Below the pieces are notes generated by a model. The model had not been told where the DNA came from. It saw nothing but the letters and a program-made list of their open reading frames with translations, and searched no databases. Shown here piece after piece: positions 56,662-64,000 of a stretch of DNA of 64,000 bases (position 1 is its first letter; each line of letters opens with the position of its first letter). Source of the DNA: JAMXLO01 sp963850535 (GTDB taxonomy: Bacteria; Pseudomonadota; Alphaproteobacteria; Acetobacterales; Acetobacteraceae); the NCBI GenBank assembly GCA_963850535.1, contig CAWKMC010000040.1, positions 290,483-354,482 on the forward strand, in the 5' to 3' direction. The position numbers and the translations under genes are program-made.

Positions 56662-57306
56662 ATGTCGAAGAAAATCACGCGCATCGGCATAGGCGGTCCG
56701 GTCGGCTCGGGAAAGACCGCGATCGTCGAATCCATCACGCCGCGCCTGCTCGATCTTGGCATCAAGGTGCTCATTATCACCAACGATGTGGTGACGACCG
56801 AAGACGCCAAGCACGTCCAGCGCACTCTCAAGGGCGTTCTGCTGCAGGAACGCATCCTCGGAGTGGAGACAGGTGCCTGCCCTCACACAGCGGTGCGCGA
56901 AGATCCGAGCATGAACCTTGCAGCGGTCGAGGACATGGAGCGACGCTTCCCTGACAGCGACGTCGTGCTCATCGAAAGCGGTGGCGACAATCTGACTCTC
57001 ACGTTTTCGCCGGCGCTGGTTGACTATTTCATCTATGTCATCGACGTCGCCGCCGGCGACAAGATCCCTCGCAAGAACGGGCCCGGGATCACGCATTCGG
57101 ACATTCTGGTCATCAACAAGACCGACCTGGCGCCCTACGTCGGCGCCAGCCTTGAAGTGATGCGAGAGGATTCACGGTTGATGCGCGGTAGCAAGCCGTT
57201 CTTGTTCACTAATTGCAGGACCGGGGAGGGTATTGCGGAGCTGGTCGACGTGATCCAACGGGAGTTTCTATTCGACATCGATCCCCGAGGCCAGAGGTCG
57301 ATGTGA
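56662..57306 (+). CDS. ureG: Urease accessory protein UreG (GTPase)
   Basis: The ATG at 56662 follows GGAG. The P-loop GGPVGSGKTA, the segment GVETGACPHTAVREDPSMN (CPH metal site), the switch motif ESGGDNL and the base-recognition motif NKTDLAP are all present in 214 residues. UreG hydrolyses GTP to drive urease activation. Its TGA overlaps the GTG of ureD. Confidence 0.98.
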   Translation: MSKKITRIGIGGPVGSGKTAIVESITPRLLDLGIKVLIITNDVVTTEDAKHVQRTLKGVLLQERILGVETGACPHTAVREDPSMNLAAVEDMERRFPDSDVVLIESGGDNLTLTFSPALVDYFIYVIDVAAGDKIPRKNGPGITHSDILVINKTDLAPYVGASLEVMREDSRLMRGSKPFLFTNCRTGEGIAELVDVIQREFLFDIDPRGQRSM

Positions 57307-58253
57307 GACCTGCCACCCCCACTCCTTGGGCGCACGCGGAAGAGCTCGGCGCTTCGGCTCCGGAACTGGCTTCGTTTCAGGACGAGCCGCTTCAGATGAA
57401 GAGCGGCACGGTCGGCAAGACAGGTTTCCTGCGCCTCGGCTTCGAGCGTCGGGGCAACCAAACAATCCTGACCGACCTTGAGCGCCGGGCACCGTATATG
57501 GTTCAGCGTGCGCTATATTACGATTCGGAAATGCCCGGTCTCGCCTGCGTGTTCTTGATCACCACCACCGGATGCTTGCTGCAGGGCGATCGCCTTGCGC
57601 TGAACATCACGCTTGGCCCACGCGCGGAAGCTCACATTACCACACAGTCGGCAACCAAGATTCATGCGATGGATGCCAACTATGCGGCACAGACACAGAT
57701 CATCACGCTCGCCGATGATGCCTACCTGGAATTTCTTCCTGAGTCCTTGATTCCGCATCGGCAGGCGCGGTTCGTCAGCAACACGCAGATCTCGATCGCT
57801 CCATCGGCCACGCTGCTGTTTTCGGAGATTATCCAACCCGGCCGTAAACATCACCGCCCTGACGAATGTTTCGGCGCCACCGTGATATCGATATCGACGT
57901 CCGCTGCCCGCCCTGATCACCGGAGCATGTTCACCGAGAAGCTGCTCATCGAGCCGCAGCGATACGCAATGCGGCAGGCGGGCGTGATGAGTTCCTTTGA
58001 TGTATTCGCCAACGTGATCCTGTGCACGCCGCAAGACAAAGCTGACCGTGTCTATGATCGCGTGGAGGCCGATGTCGACCTTGAGGACGGCATAGCGTTT
58101 GGCGCCTGCCGTCTGCCAAACGATGCCGGGCTGGTCTACAAGGTCCTGGGCCGCGAGACTGCACAGGTAAAAGCCAAGGTACGCGAGTTCTGGAGCGTGG
58201 TGCGTAGCGAGGTCACCGGCGCCGGCCTCCCTTCGCCGTTTCTCTGGCGCTAA
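57303..58253 (+). CDS. ureD: Urease accessory protein UreD (UreH)
   Basis: The start is the GTG at 57303 overlapping the ureG stop (GTGA). Family motifs are KTGFLRLGFERRGNQTILTDLERRAPYMVQRALYYD, TTTGCLLQGDRLALNITLG, TTQSATKIHAM and YLEFLPESLIPHRQARF. At 316 residues it is at the long end of the family range. UreD is the scaffold for UreF and UreG. Its position at the end, after ureG rather than before ureA, is one of the known operon orders. Confidence 0.95.
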   Translation: MRPATPTPWAHAEELGASAPELASFQDEPLQMKSGTVGKTGFLRLGFERRGNQTILTDLERRAPYMVQRALYYDSEMPGLACVFLITTTGCLLQGDRLALNITLGPRAEAHITTQSATKIHAMDANYAAQTQIITLADDAYLEFLPESLIPHRQARFVSNTQISIAPSATLLFSEIIQPGRKHHRPDECFGATVISISTSAARPDHRSMFTEKLLIEPQRYAMRQAGVMSSFDVFANVILCTPQDKADRVYDRVEADVDLEDGIAFGACRLPNDAGLVYKVLGRETAQVKAKVREFWSVVRSEVTGAGLPSPFLWR

Positions 58254-58311
58254 CAGAACGACGGATCAGCAGGGTCTCCAATTGCAGGTGCAAGACTTGG
58301 TGGAGGCAGCA

Positions 58312-59329
58312 ATGGAAGAATTCTTGGCAAAGTGGGAAAGCTACTGTCGGTCATCAGGAGTCTTGCGGTTTATCGACATCAATCTGCGCGGTATCGGGCA
58401 GGTGATGTTTCAAAACAATCCGCTGAGCGGCGCACTCTTCCTGATTGCGATCGCCTGGGGCTCGTACACAGCCGGCGACGCCGCATGTTGCGATTGCCGG
58501 GGTGGTCGCGGTCATCGTTGCAACTCTGACCGCGCAGTGGCTTCGGGTCGCCGACGAATCGCTGAACTCCGGGCTCTCTGGCTTCAATGCCGTCCTCGTT
58601 GGACTCGCCCTGGCAACTTTCTTGGCTCCCGGTCCACTGCTATGGGCGTATGTGATATTAGGTGCGGCGGTATCCGTCGTCGCGATGCTCGCCACGACCA
58701 ACGTCGTCAAGCCGTGGGGGGGCTCTCTTACGTTCCCGTTCGTGCTAACGACATGGCTGCTCTTATTGGCTACGTACGGATTCTCCGGCCTTGCGGGAAC
58801 GGCACTCCCGTCGGGCAAGGTTGTCACTGCATTCCAGAGCTACCGAGGAAGCCCGCTTCAGGTGATTGACCTTGTCCAGGGCGTGGTGCTGAGCATCTCG
58901 CAGGTCTTCCTGAAAGCCAGCAGTATCGCCGCATTTCTGCTGCTTGCGGGGCTCGCCGTAAATTCGCTCGCCGCAGCCGCATTCGCTATCACGGGTTCGA
59001 TCTTGGCTGTGCTGACGGCGCATCTTTTCGGCGCTGAGAGTGACTTGATTACCGGCGGTCTGCTGGGATTCAGCCCGGTCCTGACAGCGATCGCCCTTGG
59101 CACCGTTTTTTATCAGCCGAGTTGGCGCGTCGTGGTTTACACGGCCCTTGCCACGGTGTTCACAGTAATCGTCCAGTCAGCCCTGAACGTTGCGCTGACA
59201 CCGTTCGCCATACCGGCACTCACAGCGCCATTCGTGTTGGTGACCTGGCTCTTCCTGCTGCCGCGGCAACGGCTGGAAGAGGTGCCAGCCACAACGCCCG
59301 ATAACGAACAGCGTACCGCCGTGGCTTGA
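58312..59329 (+). CDS. Urea transporter (UT/SLC14 family), frameshifted
   Basis: The ATG at 58312 follows GGTGGAGG. The sequence LRGIGQVMFQNNPLSGALFLIAIAW is the UT family signature before the first helix. The next frame carries the second signature, LSGFNAVLVGLALATFL, and after the internal repeat QVFLKASSIAAFLLLAGL and GLLGFSPVLTAIALG. One extra base near 58478 shifts the frame. The length of about 338 residues is normal for bacterial urea channels. It lies 58 bases after ureD and probably supplies urea to the cytoplasmic urease. Confidence 0.9.
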
Positions 59330-59447
59330 CGTGGTCCCAGCCCGTCGACGCGCTGTCTTGACGTGATGACCGGCGTAAGCGTTCGGGTTGTGAGGGATAC
59401 AATAATACCTCGATCACCAACCTTAGATTTACGAGAGAAGCGAAACC

Positions 59448-60893
59448 ATGGGACTCATTGGGATACTGCTCGGGCTAGCCCTGCTCATGTGGCTCGCGTA
59501 CCGGGGGTGGAGTATCCTGCTTGTCTCTCCAATCGCGGCACTCATCGCGGCCGCTTTCTCGGGCGAACCGCTGCTCGCCCATTGGACGCAGACGTTTATG
59601 AGCGGGGCGGCGCGGTTCATCGCGCAATGGTTCCCCATGTTCCTGCTGGGCGGGCTGTTCGGCAAACTTATGGGTGACACCGGTTCGGTCAGTGCTATCG
59701 CGCAATATTTGACCAAAAAGTTAGGAACCAGCCGCACGACACTCGCGGTGGTGGCCGCCTCGGCTGTTGTAACCTACGGCGGCGTGAGCGTATTCGTCGC
59801 TTTTTTTGTGCTGGTGCCCCTGGCTCACGAGATGTTCCGGGCCGCAGACATCCCGCGCCGGTTGATACCGGCGACCGTCGGCCTCGGGGCGTTCACCTTC
59901 ACTATGTCAGTGATGCCAGGGACCCCCTCGATCAACAATGCCATTCCGATGCCGTACTTCGGCACCACCACCTTCGCGGCCCCCGGACTAAGTCTTATTG
60001 CGTCGGCCATCATTTTCGTCTTCGGCATGTGGTGGCTCGGCCGTGCGGAGGCGGCCGCGCGCAAGGCTGGAGAAGGTTACGCTGGGGAGGCTGCAACCGC
60101 TCCGGTTATCAGCGAGTTGGTTCGCGAGCAGGCGGCGCCGGCGGGCGATTTCGATCCGGCCGAGTTGCCGCATGGCAAGCCGGCGGCGAGCGGGCCTTCC
60201 TTCGCACTGGCGGTGCTGCCGCTCGTCGTCGTTATCGCTACGAATTTCCTGATGTCGCTTATCGTATTCCCGCGACTCGATTTTTCTTTCCTGGCAAAAG
60301 ACCAATGGGGCGGCACCACGATCGGAGCTGTGTCCGGTGTCTGGTCAGTGATAGTGGCTCTTGCGGCGGCAAACTTGACTGTCATTCTCATCAATTTTCG
60401 CCGCTTGCCATCTGCCCGCGAAAGTCTCGACGCCGGTGCGAATTCTGTTGCCTTGCCGATGCTGATGATCGCCAGCCTCGTCGGCTTCGGCGCGGTCGTT
60501 GCTTCCTTGCCCGCATTCACAGCTGTTCGTGATGCGGTATTCTCGATTCAGGGAGGACCGCTGATCTCATTGGCTGTCGCTATGAATGTGCTGGCGGGGC
60601 TGACCGGTACTGCCTCTGGAGGTATGGCGATCGTACTCAATGCATTTGGCGACCAATTCATTCGCCTTGCTACTGAGTATCACATCAATCTCGAACTGAT
60701 GCATCGTATAACAACGATGAGCGCCGGTACTCTGGACGCGCTGCCCCATAATGGCACCGTGTTGCTGTTACTACAAATCAGCGGTCTCACCCACGGTGAG
60801 AGCTATCTGCACATGGTGATGACCGTGATCGTCAGTTGCATCATTGCACTCGTTGCTGTCCTGATACTTGGCTCGGTTTTTGGATCGTTCTGA
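59448..60893 (+). CDS. GntP-family permease
   Basis: The 481-residue polytopic protein has GntP/H+ symporter motifs: FPMFLLGGLFGKLMGDTGSVSAIAQYL, TYGGVSVFVAFFVLVPLAHEMFRAADIPRRLIPA and LPHNGTVLLLLQISGLTHGESY. Relatives import gluconate, other sugar acids or hydroxybutyrate. A ribosome binding site (GAGAGAAG) precedes the ATG. Whether it belongs to the urease unit is unclear, since a 118-base gap separates it from the urea transporter. Confidence 0.9.
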   Translation: MGLIGILLGLALLMWLAYRGWSILLVSPIAALIAAAFSGEPLLAHWTQTFMSGAARFIAQWFPMFLLGGLFGKLMGDTGSVSAIAQYLTKKLGTSRTTLAVVAASAVVTYGGVSVFVAFFVLVPLAHEMFRAADIPRRLIPATVGLGAFTFTMSVMPGTPSINNAIPMPYFGTTTFAAPGLSLIASAIIFVFGMWWLGRAEAAARKAGEGYAGEAATAPVISELVREQAAPAGDFDPAELPHGKPAASGPSFALAVLPLVVVIATNFLMSLIVFPRLDFSFLAKDQWGGTTIGAVSGVWSVIVALAAANLTVILINFRRLPSARESLDAGANSVALPMLMIASLVGFGAVVASLPAFTAVRDAVFSIQGGPLISLAVAMNVLAGLTGTASGGMAIVLNAFGDQFIRLATEYHINLELMHRITTMSAGTLDALPHNGTVLLLLQISGLTHGESYLHMVMTVIVSCIIALVAVLILGSVFGSF

Positions 60894-61062
60894 CAGCCAC
60901 GTTATTGGTGTTTGGACCTGAACTGGTAGTCGGGTGCGAGATCGGGCTCCACCGCTCTGGATGCTCTCCCGACTAATCCACTTCTGCGAAGGAGTTCAAA
61001 TAGCGGTGGCGTCGGCCTGGGAGCTGTAACAGCCTATGAAAGTGTTCCGGAGGTAAGAAAAT

Positions 61063-61782
61063 ATGTGTAATTCGTGTATAGCAACATCCGTCGGGCGGCG
61101 CGGAGTAATGCGAGGCGGTCTGGCGCTGGCCGGAACTTCCCTGATAGGCAATACGTTCCTTGGACACAACGCTAACGCTCAGCCGGCGCGCGCCGCGGAT
61201 ACCCCGGACGCGGCACTGAAGTTGCTGTTGGATGGTAACGCCCGCTACGTTGCCAACCAGCCGCGCCAGCGGGATTTCTCCGCGAACCGGGCCAACACTG
61301 CTATCGGGCAGGCTCCGTTCGCTGCGGTACTTGGATGCGCTGACTCGCGAGTTGCGCCAGAGCTGGCCTTTGATCAAGCACCCGGTGACCTCTTCGTGGT
61401 CCGCGTCGCGGGTAACTTTGTGACAAATGAAGGGCTTGGTAGCCTTGAGTTTGGCTCCGCAGTTCTGGGAACGAAGCTCATCATCGTGCTGGGGCACACC
61501 GAATGTGGTGCGGTCAAGGCCACTGTGGAGGCCCTGCAGAAGGGTAATCATCTGCCCGGCCATATCGCCGGGCTGGTTACTGCGATGAAGCCGGGAATCG
61601 AACAAGCGCTGAGGAAAGGTGGCACCGATCTTGTGGAGCGGGCGACAATTGCGAATGTGAGCTACAATGTCGAGCGGCTGGAGAAGGCAGGTCCGATCCT
61701 GCCAGGACTGATCGCGAAGAATGAACTGCGCGTGGTTGGTGGTGTCTATGACCTTGCCACGGGCAAGGTCTCGATGATGTAG
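61063..61782 (+). CDS. Beta-class carbonic anhydrase with export signal
   Basis: The N-terminal RRGVMRGGLALAGTSLIG with AxA-like site NANAQ is a twin-arginine-type signal. The catalytic domain has zinc ligands Cys92, His145 and Cys148 (VLGCADSR, LGHTECGAV) and the Asp94-Arg96 dyad. It catalyses CO2 + H2O to bicarbonate + H+, here in the periplasm. It follows the urease block, whose product CO2 it could convert to a bicarbonate buffer. The frame is intact and the 239-residue length is normal for the exported form. Confidence 0.93.
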   Translation: MCNSCIATSVGRRGVMRGGLALAGTSLIGNTFLGHNANAQPARAADTPDAALKLLLDGNARYVANQPRQRDFSANRANTAIGQAPFAAVLGCADSRVAPELAFDQAPGDLFVVRVAGNFVTNEGLGSLEFGSAVLGTKLIIVLGHTECGAVKATVEALQKGNHLPGHIAGLVTAMKPGIEQALRKGGTDLVERATIANVSYNVERLEKAGPILPGLIAKNELRVVGGVYDLATGKVSMM

Positions 61783-61879
61783 GGCGAGCAGATCTCAGGT
61801 GACGGCCGATGAATAGTCATACATTACGGTGCTGTTGATTGAGAAGTCGATGCTCGGCAAGCGATCCTAGGAGCCGGCG

Positions 61880-62435
61880 CAGGTGCTGCAAACTTCTTTG
61901 AATTTAAGCGATGTGAAGGGCCTTCGGTTGTGGCCGGTCTCGATGGTGGGACCCTTACCTCGAATGGAGGGGCGCTGCTCTGGGCCAGGTTGAATGGACC
62001 TTGGGCTATTGCGTCGCTTCGCCGATTCACGATCGGCGCGACCGACGCTATGTGAGCATCAGGTCGACACGCTGGTGGGACAGCGCATCTCCGCCTGGCG
62101 TTGGGATATGAGGATCTCAACGTCATGACGAACTGCGCAAGGACCCAACCTTGCAGTAGTGGCGGGCAAGTTGAGCCCGCTGCTGTGGAGTGACTGTGAT
62201 GCGTTGGCTGGCAAGAGTACGCTCAATCGCCTGGAGCACACGCCCCGGCGCCATGCGTCGAAGTATCACAAGATCGATTGCGACGGAGCGCAGGTCGATG
62301 CGCTGCTGGTCGATCTGCTCCTCGAAGCGCATGCGCCTGTGCCGCGCGAGATCGGCCTGGATCTTGATAATACCGACATCCCATTGCACGGAGCGCAGGA
62401 AGGCCGGTTCTTCCATGGCTATAGTGCGCCGCGAC
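61880..62435 (+). mobile_element. IS1380-family transposase remnant (N-terminal half)
   Basis: In shifting frames the sequence encodes FFEFKRCEGPSVVAGLDGG and TLTSNGGALL, then AGKSTLNRLEHTPRRHASKYHK and LDLDNTDIPLHGAQEGRFFHGY, all characteristic of IS1380 DDE transposases. Stops and frame changes break the first 250 bases. The element stops abruptly at FFHGY, about half-way through the normal ~430-residue transposase. No terminal repeats were found. Confidence 0.75.
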
Positions 62436-62519
62436 GGCGCGGGAGGTGAAGAGTATGATGTACTGCAATGAACCTCGCAAACCTGATAGATCCTCGACCG
62501 ACGGCCGCAAATGCCATCA

Positions 62520-62800
62520 CACGAGCTGGGTGGTCGCTGTCGCGAGGCCGGCGCCCGCCCATCTATGAGATCGGTCGGCGACGCTTACGACAACGCCATG
62601 TGCGAGGGCTTCTTCGCCGCGCTTGAATGCGAGTTGCGAGTACGTGGGTTCGTCTCGCAGGCAGAGGCGAGGATGCCGGCCTTCAGCTACACCAAAGGCT
62701 GGTACAATCTGGCCCGCCGCCATTCCGGTCGGCGATCCGACGGAATGTCACCCTTCAATCACACCGCGGCGCCGCATCCGACGCATTCTTCTAAGAATGT
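62520..62800 (+). mobile_element. IS3-family transposase OrfB remnant (C-terminal end)
   Basis: The frame encodes GRCREAGARPSMRSVGDAYDNAMCEGFFAALECEL and FVSQAEARMPAFSYTKGWYNLARRH, the end of an IS3-type integrase core including its final catalytic Glu. The N-terminal two thirds and OrfA are missing. It lies about 85 bases after the IS1380 remnant, so one may have inserted next to the other before both were deleted. Confidence 0.75.
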
Positions 62801-62816
62801 CGCTCGCGCAGATGAC

Positions 62817-64000
62817 CTACTCGGGATAGGTTTCAACGTCTTCTTGCGTCGCCTTATTGAAAAGGATGAATACCAAAGGGTTGCCGGGCTCGGACATTGC
62901 ATCGCTGCGCTGGCCGGTTATCTCTCCGGCCACCCCGCTTTTGTACTCCGCGACCACTTCGCCGAAGCTGTTGCGCTGGATGGCCACCTTCTGTCCGGCC
63001 TCGACCTTGTCGTTGAGCTTGACTAGATGCTCGACAAGCCCGCCCGCCGTGGCCAGGATCGGGAACGAACTGTTACCGACAAAGACACTCACGTCCTTGC
63101 CCGTACGTCCCATCGGCCCGGCAACGATGCCATGATGCTTGAGGACGTTCATTGTGCCTTCCACGAACAGGGAGATCATCTCGAGGTCCAGCACGCGCGC
63201 AGCGCCGACCTCCGGCGTAAAGGACGGGATGCCCACGTCCATGAACGCATTATGCAGGACGCCGGGATAGACATGATTGTCGAAAATCTGGCCGACGGGA
63301 TAAAGCTCCACCATCGCCCTGACCTCGGGCACATCCATGCCGGCAATATTGAATGCGGTGACCTCGAATCCGGTTGTCCCGGTGTGGAAGTCGATCGCGA
63401 AGTCGGCGTTCGGCCGGAGCAGCCGGTTGAACAGGAGCCCCGCGTGCCGGCTGGGTGCGGTGATGCCGTTCTCGTTCCCGGGCCATTCCCGATTTCATAT
63501 CGATCAGATCAATGCCTCTGCCCGCGTTGGGCCACCTGCGCTGCATGCTTTCCATGGCTGGGCGGGATACGTCCGTGACCGCCATCACCGTGCCCGACAT
63601 CTCCGCTGGATCGAGCTGGTTCATCACGGTTTGGACCGTATGCATGGAACTCATTTCGTCGCCATGAACGCCACTGACCAGGACGGCGCGTTTGCCCGGC
63701 TTTGCTCCCCTGGCGACCGTCACGGAGACATACCAATGCTGTCCGGTAGGCATCTCAACGCCTTGGAAATACAGAAGGCGCTTCTGGCCGGGCTCGAGGT
63801 CGTTAACGTCGAGCTTGCTGACGACTTTCTTCCCGTCGACCAAATCGCCGGTATAGAGCGTCCCCCGCGGTGCGCCTGATGCCGCGTCGCCCGAAGATGC
63901 CGCCGTGTCCTGGGCTTTCACAGGACCAGTGCTGCTGGCGAGAACAGCAGACGCGCCGACCGTGGCAATAGACGCCATCATGAAGTCGCGGCGATCGAGA
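62817..64000 (-). CDS. Exported succinylglutamate desuccinylase/aspartoacylase (AstE/AspA) family protein, frameshifted, 5' end outside window
   Basis: At the window edge the frame reads LDRRDFMMASIATVGASAVLASS, a twin-arginine signal whose start lies beyond 64000. The zinc carboxypeptidase-like domain has SGVHGDEMSS and, in the next frame, DFHTGTTGFEVTAFNIAG and the C-terminal barrel (VGNSSFPILATAGGLVEHLVKLNDKVEAGQ). One extra A (AAA for AA) at 63493-63495 causes the frame change within DLIDMNREWPGNENG. The family removes acyl groups from amino acids. The export signal suggests a periplasmic substrate. The 3' end lies 17 bases from the IS3 remnant. Confidence 0.85.

Noticed and set aside
61750..61770. 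Perfect inverted repeat GACCTTGCC-ACG-GGCAAGGTC at the end of the carbonic anhydrase gene
   Set aside because: It lies inside the coding sequence for the conserved YDLATGKV motif and has no following T-run, so coding constraint is a simpler explanation than a terminator.

Overview
This window is high-GC DNA from an alphaproteobacterium. The gene set points to the Rhodospirillales, probably an Acetobacteraceae-like lineage: AsmA/YhdP-type and DUF3365 proteins, several Tat-type exported enzymes, AraC regulators with AraC_binding_2-like sensor domains, and a ureABCEFGD urease operon. That placement is an inference from protein character, not a database result.

Layout. 1-7341: the 3' end of an AsmA/YhdP-like gene, a convergent HtrA protease, a small conserved protein, then a minus-strand operon with a degenerate caspase, a c-type-heme HAMP sensor and a Ser/Thr protein kinase that carries an in-frame amber codon. 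7402-10347: a haloacid dehalogenase - NTF2-like - GMC oxidoreductase operon and tRNA-Lys(CTT). 10348-16901: a decayed SMP-30/gluconolactonase remnant, an AraC regulator, small exported proteins and an MFS transporter. 17198-21618: an M20-like protein that has lost most metal ligands, a membrane metallophosphoesterase and an AI-2E family permease. 21757-31576: an RND efflux pair that runs directly into a seven-gene Mrp-like cation/proton antiporter operon. 31715-43419: an AraC regulator, an exported alkyl sulfatase, an outer-membrane protein, two patatins, an alpha/beta hydrolase, a MetA-type porin and a cytochrome P450 with an export signal. 43613-46626: a SLC13 permease and an AbgT transporter with an internal deletion. 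46737-50936: small envelope proteins and a third AraC regulator. 51124-61782: a nickel permease, urease ureABCEFGD, a urea transporter, a GntP-type permease and an exported beta-carbonic anhydrase. 61880-64000: IS1380 and IS3 remnants and an exported AstE/AspA-type deacylase that runs off the window.

How the genes fit together. The urease block has every part of a periplasmic acid-buffering system: nickel uptake, urea entry, urease with its maturation proteins, and an exported carbonic anhydrase. The 33-43 kb block looks like an envelope lipid or surfactant degradation island. A paired direct repeat, TGGGAC-N14-TGGGAC (20-bp period), occurs at three intergenic places around two of the three AraC genes and looks like their operator.

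Reading-frame quality. About thirty single-base indels interrupt otherwise well conserved genes, including ureC inside its nickel-binding motif. Most are +1, often in short homopolymers, and the protein continues without a gap in the next frame. I read these mainly as sequence or assembly errors, and I give such genes full-length coordinates as CDS. The SMP-30 remnant, the AbgT gene and the IS fragments show real loss of sequence and are treated as decayed.
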